From NCBI RefSeq assembly GCF_902706285.1, contig NZ_CACSKD010000004.1:248001-312000 (forward strand): 64,000 nt of DNA, in the 5' to 3' direction. Numbering within the stretch: position 1 is the first letter of the stretch; each line of letters starts with the position of its first letter. The notes below the pieces were generated by a model that saw only the letters and a list, made by a program, of their open reading frames with translations, searched no databases and was not told where the DNA came from. The stretch comes from Rhizobium sp. 18055. GTDB lineage: Bacteria > Pseudomonadota > Alphaproteobacteria > Rhizobiales > Rhizobiaceae. Shown in pieces: positions 54,443 through 63,306 of the stretch. A program made the position numbers and the translations under genes.

Positions 54443-55237
54443 ATGAATTACTTACCTTCGGAATTTGAGAGTGGGCGCACCCCTGTCAACAGATTGCAGG
54501 CCGTGGCCGGCTCATCATCCAGAGCACTGAGCGAGCGGGCGAACACAGCCGCCGCCGATGATACTGATCGGTGCTTGCTGATCATCGATTCGAGAACGCT
54601 CGAGCGAGAGTGCCTTGCCACCACATTGACACGCAATGGCCTTGGCATGACGGCGCTTGCCGTCGGCTCGGTCGCCGAGTGGCGTCGGAAAAAGGACCCG
54701 CGGCAGCGTGTGAAGGCTGTTCTCCTCAATATCGCGGGCCGAACCACAAGCGACGGTTTGCTGTGCGGAGAGATCGCGAGCATCGCCGCCGAGCTTGCGC
54801 CAGCGCCTGTCATAATCCTTGGTGACGGAGACAATCTCAGTCAGACGTTGAAGGTTATCGAACAAGGTGCCCGCGGCTTCATTCCGACATCGGTCGGGAT
54901 CGAGGTTTGCGTTGAAGCGATTGCTCTGGCTGTCGCCGGGGGTACTTTCATCGTCGCGGGTAACAATTTCGCCGCATCGATGGCGGTCGATAGCGCGCCG
55001 AGACAGAGGGAGCTGTCGCGCATGTTCACGCTGCGGCAGGCCGAGGTCGTGCAGGCTTTGCGCAAAGGAAAGGCGAACAAGATCATCGCCTATGAACTCA
55101 ATCTTCGCGAAAGCACGGTGAAGGTTCATATCCGCAACATCATGAAGAAGCTCAAGGCAACCAACCGCACGGAAGTGGCCTACAAGCTGAACGACCTGTT
55201 CCAGAGCGACACGCGCTGGAATGCGCCAGCCGAGTAG
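54443..55237 (+). CDS. LuxR-type regulator with a degenerate receiver domain
   Basis: A 264-residue protein shaped like a NarL/FixJ response regulator. Residues about 43-172 form a receiver-like domain, but the usual phospho-acceptor Asp is replaced by Asn (VLLNIAG, Asn96) and the acidic pair is reduced (LIIDSR). It therefore probably works without phosphorylation. The LuxR helix-turn-helix (about 195-250) is complete, with FTLRQAEVVQALRKGKANK and ESTVKVHIRNIMKKL. I chose the ATG at 54443, with GAGG five bases upstream; ATG 54407 has no site. No partner kinase is nearby. Targets are unknown. Confidence 0.85.
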   Translation: MNYLPSEFESGRTPVNRLQAVAGSSSRALSERANTAAADDTDRCLLIIDSRTLERECLATTLTRNGLGMTALAVGSVAEWRRKKDPRQRVKAVLLNIAGRTTSDGLLCGEIASIAAELAPAPVIILGDGDNLSQTLKVIEQGARGFIPTSVGIEVCVEAIALAVAGGTFIVAGNNFAASMAVDSAPRQRELSRMFTLRQAEVVQALRKGKANKIIAYELNLRESTVKVHIRNIMKKLKATNRTEVAYKLNDLFQSDTRWNAPAE

Positions 55238-55271
55238 TGCCGATCGCATCGTCAGCGACGGCGTTTGTCGA

Positions 55272-56231
55272 TTAGTCTGGCAATTGGCGATGGCTTTGCG
55301 CCTGGTCTGAATGGTGGGAGGTCTCCCTGCGGCCGAGGATCTGCCGAAACCCACGCGCGGAGAACGGCTGCAGTAACTGCGCCAGAAAGCCATCGGCGAT
55401 GCGCCCGCTTATGCCGATGTCGGCTGGTGGCCGTCGTGCAGGGTTGAAATAGGTTCCGAAAACATGATCCCATAAAACAAGGTTCTCGCCGTAATTGGTG
55501 TTACCCTCTGCCAGAACACGCGAATGATGCCACCGGTGCAGGCTTGGCGTGCTGAATATCCAGTCGAGTGGCCCGGTTCGCACGTCGATGTTGCAGTGGG
55601 TGAGCAGGCCGATGAAGGCTGTAACCGCACCGATCCACAGAAAGACTGGCAAGGGCGCGCCTAGAAGATAGAGCGGAAGCTGACTCAGTGCGATCTTGAA
55701 GAGTGAATCAACGAGATGGAAGCGGCCGGTATTGATGACCCAAAGCCGCTCAACGCTGTGATGCAGCGCATGAAAGCGCCAGAGCGTGAGGATTTCGTGC
55801 GCAGCTCTGTGTGCGACGTAAAGGCCAAGCTCGGCAATGACCAGCCCCAGAACCACTTGTAGCGGCAGGGGCCAGCCCGTCGGCCAGAGCTGCGTCACGC
55901 CGGTCATCATCGGGTGAGCGACTGTTGCAACGGCCATTGGCGCCGTTGCGCCGAAGGCTGCGGCGATCTGGACGCCGCCTTTGTTGAGCAGCGTGTGTGC
56001 GAGGTCGTTCACCGTTTCGCCATCACGGCGCAGCCATTGCTGTTCGAAGGGCATCACTCGTTCGATCAGTGCAACCACTATCACAACAGACAGATAGACC
56101 GCGTTGAACCACAGGAGAGGCGTCGTCGTTGCGAACGACACGCCGGCCCCCACCAGTCCGGCGACAAACAGCGCTGGCCAGACAATCCAGGAAAGCATTG
56201 AATAAAAAGGCGCGGTGCTCTTGTTGGTCAC
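55272..56231 (-). CDS. Sterol desaturase/fatty acid hydroxylase family protein
   Basis: A 319-residue membrane di-iron oxygenase. Four or five hydrophobic segments surround the histidine clusters HRAAH (HX3H, about residues 141-145), HALHH (HX2HH, about 154-158) and HRWHH (HX2HH, about 232-236), the metal ligands of this superfamily. The substrate may be a lipid acyl chain, a carotenoid or an ornithine lipid; sequence alone does not decide. It is divergent from the DMT transporter gene. Confidence 0.88.
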   Translation of the reverse strand: MTNKSTAPFYSMLSWIVWPALFVAGLVGAGVSFATTTPLLWFNAVYLSVVIVVALIERVMPFEQQWLRRDGETVNDLAHTLLNKGGVQIAAAFGATAPMAVATVAHPMMTGVTQLWPTGWPLPLQVVLGLVIAELGLYVAHRAAHEILTLWRFHALHHSVERLWVINTGRFHLVDSLFKIALSQLPLYLLGAPLPVFLWIGAVTAFIGLLTHCNIDVRTGPLDWIFSTPSLHRWHHSRVLAEGNTNYGENLVLWDHVFGTYFNPARRPPADIGISGRIADGFLAQLLQPFSARGFRQILGRRETSHHSDQAQSHRQLPD

Positions 56232-56407
56232 GTACCACCTCCAGCAAAAATCAGCGTCCGTTTAGATACACCAAGATTGTCTCTCCGAAGCAACATCTGT
56301 CGATCGCCACCATAACAATGGCGTGTCAGCCAAATCTCGCATTGTCGTTCAGCCTGCTTCTTGCTAGGTGCTTTAGCGTCGTCAATCATGACGTGTCGCA
56401 GGCTGAA

Positions 56408-57310
56408 ATGCTCTCTCGTTCTTCTGGTCAATCACCGAATCCGCTTGTCGGGATCGCTCTGTCGTGCTCCGGCTATTCGCTGTTCGCGATCCAGGATGCC
56501 ATCGTCAAATGGCTCGTTGCAGACTATTCTGTACCGCAGATCCTTTTCATTCGCAGCGTCTTCATCGCCGCAGTCGCCGGTTTCATGGTTCGCCGGTTCA
56601 GGCACCCTTCCATTCTGAAGAGCGCGCACCGGAAATCCGTCATCCTGAGGGCGGGTCTGATGCTCGCTGCCTGGATGTCCTATTACACGGCGGCAAGGCA
56701 TCTGGGTCTCGCCGAGATCACGACCATGTATTTTTCCGCGCCAATTATCGTGATTTTCCTGTCTATCTTCGTGCTGAAGGAAAATGTCGGCCCCATGCGC
56801 TGGTTTGCCTGCATTGCCGGCTTTATTGGCGTTCTGCTCGCTGCCAACCCAACCCATGCGCCGAGCCTGCTGCCGACGGCCATGGTTCTGTTCGCCGGTT
56901 TCTGCTGGGCCTGGAGTACTGTGCTGATCCGGCTCGTGAGCCGTACCGAAAGCACGTTGAACCAGATGATGGCGACAAGTTTCATGTTTGCCATCGCCTG
57001 CGGGGTCATGCTGCCATGGTTGTGGAAATCGCCGGATATGACCGGATGGGCTCTGATGTTGGGTCTTGGCGTCATCTCCGCGGCCGGCCAATATCTGCTG
57101 TATGAGGGTTTTCGCCATGCGCCGGCATCGACGCTTGCCCCGATGGAGTACAGCGGCCTGGTCTGGGCCTTTCTCTACGGCTATCTCATCTGGTCGGAAG
57201 TCCCGACCGTCAACGTGGTCGCTGGCGCCGTGTTGATCGTCTCTTCGAGCCTCGTGCTGGTGTGGTGGGAGCGTCGCCTTGTGATTGCCAACCGGCGTCT
57301 TGCGGCCTGA
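56408..57310 (+). CDS. DMT/EamA-family transporter
   Basis: A 300-residue membrane protein with ten predicted helices in two EamA repeats. The first repeat starts VGIALSCSGYSLFAIQDAIV; the second has FAGFCWAWSTVLIRLVSR. Such proteins export metabolites or drugs. I chose the ATG at 56408 because it begins just before the first helix and gives the family length. The frame remains open back to 56129, but that part is not membrane-protein-like and lies over the divergent gene. The substrate is unknown. Confidence 0.88.
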   Translation: MLSRSSGQSPNPLVGIALSCSGYSLFAIQDAIVKWLVADYSVPQILFIRSVFIAAVAGFMVRRFRHPSILKSAHRKSVILRAGLMLAAWMSYYTAARHLGLAEITTMYFSAPIIVIFLSIFVLKENVGPMRWFACIAGFIGVLLAANPTHAPSLLPTAMVLFAGFCWAWSTVLIRLVSRTESTLNQMMATSFMFAIACGVMLPWLWKSPDMTGWALMLGLGVISAAGQYLLYEGFRHAPASTLAPMEYSGLVWAFLYGYLIWSEVPTVNVVAGAVLIVSSSLVLVWWERRLVIANRRLAA

Positions 57311-57735
57311 ATTCAATCATCCGCCCAAGGGTAAGTCGAAGTATTGATGCGCCGCCTTGTCCGCATTGATTCGGCCCGTTTTGGGAATCACGACCATCTC
57401 TATATGCGCATGTTCTCACCTTTCCGCGGGATTTTCTGTGCCAGGGTGATCGTGTTTTGCGCGGTCGAGGGAGTTCGTCGGCGCATCAAGATCAACAGCG
57501 TAACGCGTTGATTGCTCATCGGCTTTGAGGCCGGGAGAACACGGCATCATTTTATATCGGTTTTAGTTAATTGCTGACTATTGCACCTGCGACTTTTTGC
57601 GCTTAGCTTTATTTCGTCGCAATAACAAAGCAGCTTAAGGAAATATCGTCTGGTAGGGCTTCCTCCGGCCGCAAGTATAATATCCGGAAAGTTTAATTAT
57701 CCGGAACGTTAATATGCGCTAAGACGGGGACAAAA
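57311..57735 (+). promoter_or_regulatory. AT-rich intergenic region with a tandem repeat
   Basis: 425 bases without a recognised gene. TATAAT occurs at 57676-57681. Immediately after it are two adjacent direct repeats, TATCCGGAAAGTTTAAT (57681-57697) and TATCCGGAACGTTAAT (57698-57713), 22 bases before the next ATG. The repeats look like a regulator site for the small ORF that follows. No other structure was seen. Confidence 0.4.
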
Positions 57736-58089
57736 ATGCAAATTGAACTGCAGTTTATGCCTGTCTCCACCGAAGTGGGGGCTTCGATACTTGAAAATGA
57801 CAATCCGGTAGTAGGGTGGGAGTGGTGCAGGAGTTCTATTGGTGGCCCTGATTTCGGCTCTGGCAAGTATGCTTCCGCGGTGTTTCCTGCTGTTGACGAC
57901 CTTCAAATCACCATCCAGCAATCATCCGAACTTTCGTTGCGGGCGGTCCGACATGCCCCCCTCCCTGGGTTGTGGGGTCTCCAGATCGCAGAGGCTGCCT
58001 TTGATGTTTTGAGCGCACCGAACCTGCCAGATGACACGTTGACGATTGCCTGCCGGTTTTGCGGGGAACCCGGCAGCCTTGCCGCTTGA
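57736..58089 (+). CDS. Hypothetical protein
   Basis: A 117-residue protein I do not recognise. A GGGG ribosome-like stretch precedes the ATG and a tandem repeat with a possible -10 lies just upstream. The product has a strand-rich first half and a C-terminal CRFCGEPG segment; no signal peptide or membrane helix is seen. A long frame on the opposite strand (57903-58760) is very rich in His, Arg and Pro and is unlikely. The gene could be a remnant or an orphan gene. Confidence 0.4.
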   Translation: MQIELQFMPVSTEVGASILENDNPVVGWEWCRSSIGGPDFGSGKYASAVFPAVDDLQITIQQSSELSLRAVRHAPLPGLWGLQIAEAAFDVLSAPNLPDDTLTIACRFCGEPGSLAA

Positions 58090-58208
58090 AACAGTCCGGC
58101 GGCTGCAGACTGTGCAGGCGTATCGACGTGTCTAATCAAGCAGATGAATGAACAAATGCGGTTTGGCGACGAAGGGTTGCCCTGTGCGCCGACAATGAAA
58201 GGTCGAAG

Positions 58209-58484
58209 ATGATGCCGTGGAAGAGTGAGCGGAAACGCAGCATCACATTTCGCAAGCGCCGTCTGCGTGACGAAGCGTTCGCCTGGAACATGCAACCTTA
58301 CCGGGAAACGGGACCGCGAGTCATGACCTGCATGGCCCTTGTCATGCCGACGCAACGGGGCTCCGGGCTGGATCGTCTTCACAATTGGGTGGTGCTCGTC
58401 AGTACCGAAGGCAGGCAGGGTTACCAGCGCGTGAAGCGCAGCGCGGACATCCTTGATGAAGACGATAGCCACTTCGACGAATGA
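58209..58484 (+). CDS. Hypothetical small basic protein
   Basis: A 91-residue protein with a very basic N-terminus (SERKRSITFRKRRLRDEA) and an acidic C-terminus (DILDEDDSHFDE). AAGG lies six bases before the ATG. I do not recognise it. It could be a degraded gene or a chance frame; support is only the start site and mildly protein-like composition. Confidence 0.3.
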   Translation: MMPWKSERKRSITFRKRRLRDEAFAWNMQPYRETGPRVMTCMALVMPTQRGSGLDRLHNWVVLVSTEGRQGYQRVKRSADILDEDDSHFDE

Positions 58485-58664
58485 GTTACGCCGCGACGAA
58501 CGGTTAAAGGCAGATGCCGAAACCCAGCGAAGGCAATGGCGAACTGCACGGATGGTATGACATTGCCACTGTAGGGCGTCATGTCGCCAATAGATGCCTC
58601 TTCTCCGAGACCAATCCAACGCCCTCCCCCCTGGTTTGCGCCGCTGCGTCAACACAGGTTCTTT

Positions 58665-58679
58665 CCGGAACCGTTTCGG
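58665..58679 (+). promoter_or_regulatory. Possible autoregulatory LacI-type operator
   Basis: GAACCGTTTC at 58668-58677 differs by one base from GAAACGTTTC, the palindrome found upstream of the sugar genes at 61210. It lies about 55 bases before the LacI-family start and could allow autoregulation. Confidence 0.35.
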
Positions 58680-58730
58680 TGTGTCACATAAGGTCGGCAA
58701 CCCATAGCAATCGGGAGGATGATCGTCGGG

Positions 58731-59768
58731 ATGAGGGGAATTCGCCAACTGGCCAAGCATCTCGATATTTCCATCGGGACCGTGTCACGGGCGCTCAATG
58801 GCAAGCCTGATGTCAACGAAGAGACGCGTAGGCGCGTGCTGGCTGCCGCCGAAGAGCTCGGCTATGTGGCGAACCAGTCGGGCAGGAGCCTGCGGCAGGG
58901 GACGACCAATGTCATCGGCCTGATGATCGAGTCGAGCAAGGAAACCGTCGAAAATTCCGACAACTTCTTCCTCGGCCTGACGGGCGGCCTCCAGAGCGTG
59001 CTGTCCCGCCACAAGCTCGATCTCGTGATGCTGCCGTGCCCTAGCGACGAAGACCCGCAGGAATATCTGAAGCGCATGGTAGCGCGCCGCGTCGTCGATG
59101 CGCTGATCATCTCCGCCACGCAGCGCATAGACAAGCGCATCGATTTCCTGGCCAAGGCCAAAATCCCCTTCGTCGCCCTTGGCCGAAGCTCGTCTGGCGG
59201 CAATTACAGCTGGATCGATCTCGATTTCGAGGGCGTGGCTGCCTGCGCGGTCGATCGGCTGGTTGCCAAGGGACATCGGCGCATCGCCATCGCGGCTCCG
59301 TCGAACGACGTCAATCTCGGCTATATCTTCGTCGATGCTTACCGTCGTTCGCTCGAGCGGCATGGCATCGCCTATGACCCGGCGCTGGTGATCCGGGTGA
59401 AATCGAGCGAGCAGGGTGGCTATCAGGCCGGTCATGAACTGGTTCGGCTCGATCCCCGGCCGACGGCGATCATCCTGATCTACGAACTGATGGCGATCGG
59501 GCTTTACCGGCGGATGGTCGAATCGGGCGTCGTGCCCGGTCGCGATCTTGCCGTCATCGGTTTTCGCGAGGAACCTCGCGCCAGGTTTCTCCAGCCGGCA
59601 CTGACCTGCTTTCGCATGTCGCTGCGCGATCTCGGTGCGGAACTCGCCGAGACCCTCCTCGCCACCATGCCCGCCTATGCCGAGTTTTATCCGGCGGGTG
59701 CGCGCAACACCATCTGGCCGCTCGAACTCGTTGCCGGCGAAAGCGACGCCTTCAGCCTCGATACCTGA
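58731..59768 (+). CDS. LacI-family transcriptional regulator
   Basis: A 345-residue LacI/GalR repressor. The N-terminal helix-turn-helix MRGIRQLAKHLDISIGTVSR and hinge helix begin directly at this ATG, and the C-terminal periplasmic-binding-protein-like domain senses a sugar or sugar derivative. A GGGAGG site lies 12 bases before ATG 58731, while ATG 58719 sits with no spacing after it; the first is preferred for its family N-terminus. It likely binds the paired palindromes at 61210-61243 and controls the downstream sugar genes. Confidence 0.9.
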   Translation: MRGIRQLAKHLDISIGTVSRALNGKPDVNEETRRRVLAAAEELGYVANQSGRSLRQGTTNVIGLMIESSKETVENSDNFFLGLTGGLQSVLSRHKLDLVMLPCPSDEDPQEYLKRMVARRVVDALIISATQRIDKRIDFLAKAKIPFVALGRSSSGGNYSWIDLDFEGVAACAVDRLVAKGHRRIAIAAPSNDVNLGYIFVDAYRRSLERHGIAYDPALVIRVKSSEQGGYQAGHELVRLDPRPTAIILIYELMAIGLYRRMVESGVVPGRDLAVIGFREEPRARFLQPALTCFRMSLRDLGAELAETLLATMPAYAEFYPAGARNTIWPLELVAGESDAFSLDT

Positions 59769-59782
59769 ATTTCCCGAAAGCC

Positions 59783-61042
59783 ATGCCCATGCAACCCCGC
59801 GATTTCCTGACCGATCTCTTTTCCGCCGCCGTTCGCGCTGCCGATCCGCTGACCGGTATCAAGGCCCACCTGCCAGCTAGGCCGAAGGGCAGAACCGTGG
59901 TCATTGGTGCCGGCAAGGGGGCCGCCCAGATGGCGCAGGCGCTGGAAACGGTCTGGGATGGCCCCCTCGAGGGCATCGTCGTCACGCGATATGGCTATGG
60001 CTGCGAAACCCGCAACATCGAGATCATCGAGGCGTCGCATCCTGTCCCGGACAGCGCCGGGCTGATTGCATCACGACGCCTGATCGATGCGGTCAGCAAT
60101 CTCACGGAAGACGATCTGGTCATCGCGTTGATCTGCGGCGGCGGCTCCGCCCTGTTGCCGTCGCCGCCGCAAGGCCTGACGCTGACGGATGAAATTGCCA
60201 TGAACGAGATGCTGCTGGCCTCTGGCGCCCCCATCTCGTTGATGAACGTGGTTCGCAAGCATCTCTCCACGATCAAGGGCGGACGGCTTGCCGCGGCAAC
60301 CAAGGCCCGTGTGGTCAGTCTGATCGTTTCCGATATTCCCGGCGACAACCCCGCCTATGTTGCATCCGGACCGACAGTGGCCGATCGATCGACCCGGCAT
60401 GATGCCCTGGAGATCATCCGGCAATACAAGATGCCACTCCCGCAAGTCGCTCTCGATTTTCTGGCCTCGCCTGCCGCCGATGCTCCGAGCCCCGATGATC
60501 CGATATTTGCCACCCACGAGCACCACGTGATCGCGTCGGCGGGCGTGTCGTTGGAAGCTGCAGCAGCGCAGGCGCGGGCGCAGGGAATAACACCTGTCAT
60601 TCTCTCTGATGCCATCGAAGGTGAATCTCGGGATGTCGCGCTGGTGCATGCGGCGATTGCCCGCGAGGTGCTGGTGAAGGACAGACCCTTTGCAAAGCCC
60701 GTCGTGATCCTCTCCGGTGGCGAGACCACGGTGACGCTGCGGGCTAAGGGCGGCAGGGGAGGACGCAACGGCGAATTTGCCTTGGCCATGGCGCTGGCCA
60801 TCGAAGGCCACGACATGCATCTCCTGGCAGCCGATACCGATGGCATCGACGGCTCCGAAAACAATGCCGGCGCCTTTGCGGACGGCAAGACGATCGAGCG
60901 CCTGCGCGCAGCAGGCCTTGATCCGCGCCGTCTGCTCGATGGCAATGACAGCTATAGCGGTTTCGCTGTGATCGGCGACCTGTTCGAGACAGGCCCGACC
61001 GGAACCAACGTCAACGACTTCAGAGCCATCCTGATCAGATAG
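59783..61042 (+). CDS. Glycerate 2-kinase (MOFRL family)
   Basis: A 419-residue kinase of the GckA/TtuD type, which phosphorylates D-glycerate (older name hydroxypyruvate reductase). The N-terminal DUF4147 domain has GAGKGAAQMAQAL (about residues 42-54) and CGGGSALLPSPP (about 117-128). The C-terminal MOFRL domain has SGGETTVT and GGRGGRNGEFALAMAL (about 320-340). It follows the LacI gene by 14 bases and is probably co-transcribed with it. Start is ATG 59783 or 59789. Confidence 0.9.
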   Translation: MPMQPRDFLTDLFSAAVRAADPLTGIKAHLPARPKGRTVVIGAGKGAAQMAQALETVWDGPLEGIVVTRYGYGCETRNIEIIEASHPVPDSAGLIASRRLIDAVSNLTEDDLVIALICGGGSALLPSPPQGLTLTDEIAMNEMLLASGAPISLMNVVRKHLSTIKGGRLAAATKARVVSLIVSDIPGDNPAYVASGPTVADRSTRHDALEIIRQYKMPLPQVALDFLASPAADAPSPDDPIFATHEHHVIASAGVSLEAAAAQARAQGITPVILSDAIEGESRDVALVHAAIAREVLVKDRPFAKPVVILSGGETTVTLRAKGGRGGRNGEFALAMALAIEGHDMHLLAADTDGIDGSENNAGAFADGKTIERLRAAGLDPRRLLDGNDSYSGFAVIGDLFETGPTGTNVNDFRAILIR

Positions 61043-61209
61043 GCACACGAAACCGGCCGCGTGGCGGTTCTTGCGGTTCAAGTCGTTCGGATGGCAAAAA
61101 GACGGCGAAGATTTTTTCCGCTGCGCTGCAACATGGGTGGCGTTAAAGCCCCGCATTTGCAGATGTTTTCCGCAGCAATTTCGGGTGAATCCGTCGGGAT
61201 TGACAGCGA

Positions 61210-61243
61210 GAAACGTTTCCGCTTAGTATCGTAAACGTTTACG
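61210..61243 (+). promoter_or_regulatory. Paired LacI-type operators before the sugar operon
   Basis: GAAACGTTTC (61210-61219) and CGTAAACGTTTACG (61230-61243) are perfect palindromes with the central ACGT and flanking As/Ts of LacI/GalR-family sites. Their centres are 22 bases apart, two helical turns, suiting cooperative binding by the regulator encoded at 58731. No palindrome of this kind lies in the other intergenic gaps I checked. Confidence 0.65.
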
Positions 61244-61290
61244 GGACATGTTTCGGGAGGAAAACCGGAAACTGTCCACGGGAGGAAATC

Positions 61291-62325
61291 GTGACATTGA
61301 ATGCCGTTCTCTGCGGTTGTGGAGCCATGTCCAAGGGCTGGTTGCGCGCCATCAAGGAAACCCCGGCTCTCGCGGCCGAAATCGAGGTCAAGGGCCTCGT
61401 TGACGTCAATCCTGCGGCTGCCAAAAAGCTCGCCGAGGAATTCGGTTTGAGCGGCGCCGCTGTTGGCACCGACCTCGCCGACGTCATTGCCAGATCAAAC
61501 GCCGATATCGTCTTCGACGTGGTTATTCCGACCGCGCGCTTCAATGTCGTTTCGACGGCACTGAAGGCCGGTTGCCATGTACTTTCTGAAAAGCCGATGG
61601 CGACATCGCTTGCCGAGGGTGCGGCGCTCATCGATCTCGCAGCCGATACCGGCAAGATCCACGCCATCATCCAGAACCGCCGTTTCATCTCGGGCGTGCG
61701 CCGAATGCGCCGTTTTGTCGAAAGCGGCGCCATCGGCGAGCTCACCGGCATCCACTGCGATTTCTTCCTGGCGCCGCATTTCGGCGGTTTCCGCGAGGAG
61801 ATGGAAAACGTGTTGCTGCTCGACATGGCGATCCACACTTTCGACGCCGCCCGCTATGTCGCCGACAAGAAGCCGCTTGCCGTCTATTGCGTCGAGCGCA
61901 ATCCGAAGGGCTCCTGGTACCAGCACGGTGCTTCGGCCAACGCTACCTTCGAATTCGCCGATGATGTGGTGTTCACCTATCGCGGCTCGTGGTGTGCCGA
62001 AGGCGAGCGCACCAGCTGGGAAAGCCAGTGGCGCCTTGTCGGCTCCAAGGGGATGCTGACCTGGGACGGCGAAGAGGGCTTCAAGGCCGCGGTGTCAGGC
62101 AAGGAGGCGGGGCTGTTGCACGGGCTCACGCCTGTCGAGGTGCCAGCCCCTGCCAACGACGAGGAAACCCACGGTCACGCCAGTGTCATCGCCAGCTTCG
62201 TGGAGGCGATCAGGACAGGCAAGCGGCCGGAAACGGCAAGTTCGGACAACATCAGAAGCCTTGCCATGGTCTTCGGCGCGATCGAAAGCGCCAAGACCGG
62301 CCAGCGCATTGAAATTTCAGCATAA
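61291..62325 (+). CDS. Gfo/Idh/MocA-family dehydrogenase
   Basis: A 344-residue NAD(P)-dependent oxidoreductase of the glucose-fructose/inositol dehydrogenase family. The N-terminal Rossmann segment begins AVLCGCGAMSKGWLRAI (about residues 5-21), and SEKPMATSL (about 98-106) carries the catalytic EKP motif. The substrate is probably a sugar or inositol-type polyol imported by the ABC system downstream. GGGAGG precedes the GTG at 61291, and it is the first gene after the paired LacI operators. Confidence 0.9.
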   Translation: MTLNAVLCGCGAMSKGWLRAIKETPALAAEIEVKGLVDVNPAAAKKLAEEFGLSGAAVGTDLADVIARSNADIVFDVVIPTARFNVVSTALKAGCHVLSEKPMATSLAEGAALIDLAADTGKIHAIIQNRRFISGVRRMRRFVESGAIGELTGIHCDFFLAPHFGGFREEMENVLLLDMAIHTFDAARYVADKKPLAVYCVERNPKGSWYQHGASANATFEFADDVVFTYRGSWCAEGERTSWESQWRLVGSKGMLTWDGEEGFKAAVSGKEAGLLHGLTPVEVPAPANDEETHGHASVIASFVEAIRTGKRPETASSDNIRSLAMVFGAIESAKTGQRIEISA

Positions 62326-62336
62326 GGATTGAGATT

Positions 62337-63239
62337 GTGAGCAACCCCGCCAAGTCCATTCGCGTCGGAACCATGGTCAGCGCCTCCAAGGGTGGCGCCG
62401 ACAAGCGCATCGGCCAGATCGCCGACATGGGTTTCGAAAGCTTCGAGCCCTTCTTCTGGCAGACGACCAACGGTCAGGATCTTGCCGAACTCGGCAAGCG
62501 TTCGCTGGAGGCCATTGGCGACCGCGATATCACCATCTCGACGCTCGGCATGTTCGGCAATCCGCTTGAGACCACGGATATCGACCTCGACACGCTGCAG
62601 GGCTGGAAGGATTGCATCGACAACGCCCATCATTTCGGCGCCACCTGTGTAGCCGGCTTCACCGGCCGTATCCGCGGCAAGGTGCTGACCGATAGCCTGC
62701 CGCGCTACAAGGAGATCTTTAGCGAGCTTGCCAAGCGCGCCGCCGACAAGGGTGTCAGGATCGCTTTCGAGAACTGCGCCATGGATGGCAACTGGGCGAC
62801 CGGTGACTGGAACATTGCGCACAACCCCGACGCCTGGGAACTGATCTTCAACGAGACGCCGGACGATAACATCGGCATCGAGTGGGAACCTTGCCACCAG
62901 ATGGTCTATCTGATCGATCCGCTGCCGCAGATCCGCAAGTGGGCGTCGAAGATTTTTCATGTGCACGGCAAGGATGCAACAATCCGCTGGGATGTCATCA
63001 AGGAGCATGGCATCTTCGGTAAGGAGAAGTTCGTGTTCATGCGCACGCCCGGTTTCGGCGACAGCAACTGGACGGACATCATCTCCGAACTGCGCCTTGC
63101 CGGCTGGTCCGGTTCCATCGATATCGAAGGCTGGCATGACCCTGTCTATCGCGATGCGCTGGAGATGACCGGACAGGTCTATGCAATGAACCACTTGAAG
63201 CATGCCCGGGGTGGCGATTTCGTCGTCGATCCGGTTTGA
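62337..63239 (+). CDS. Sugar phosphate isomerase/epimerase (TIM barrel)
   Basis: A 300-residue AP endonuclease family 2/xylose-isomerase-like TIM-barrel enzyme. Metal ligands appear as FENCAMDG (about residue 141), GIEWEPCHQM (about 180-190), FHVHGKDAT (about 207) and DIEGWHD (about 262). It probably isomerises or epimerises a keto-sugar made by the neighbouring dehydrogenase. It begins at GTG 62337, preceded by AAGGATTGA, 11 bases after the dehydrogenase. Confidence 0.88.
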   Translation: MSNPAKSIRVGTMVSASKGGADKRIGQIADMGFESFEPFFWQTTNGQDLAELGKRSLEAIGDRDITISTLGMFGNPLETTDIDLDTLQGWKDCIDNAHHFGATCVAGFTGRIRGKVLTDSLPRYKEIFSELAKRAADKGVRIAFENCAMDGNWATGDWNIAHNPDAWELIFNETPDDNIGIEWEPCHQMVYLIDPLPQIRKWASKIFHVHGKDATIRWDVIKEHGIFGKEKFVFMRTPGFGDSNWTDIISELRLAGWSGSIDIEGWHDPVYRDALEMTGQVYAMNHLKHARGGDFVVDPV

Positions 63240-63306
63240 GACTATCGCGGTCGGCGAGGAGGAATTGCCGGCTACCGATCAGGGATAACCACAAAGGAGG
63301 AGAACT

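Noticed and set aside
57903..58760. A 285-codon frame on the minus strand
   Set aside because: Very rich in His, Arg and Pro with no family resemblance and no ribosome site; it covers the start of the LacI gene and two small plus-strand frames. It looks like an antisense frame.
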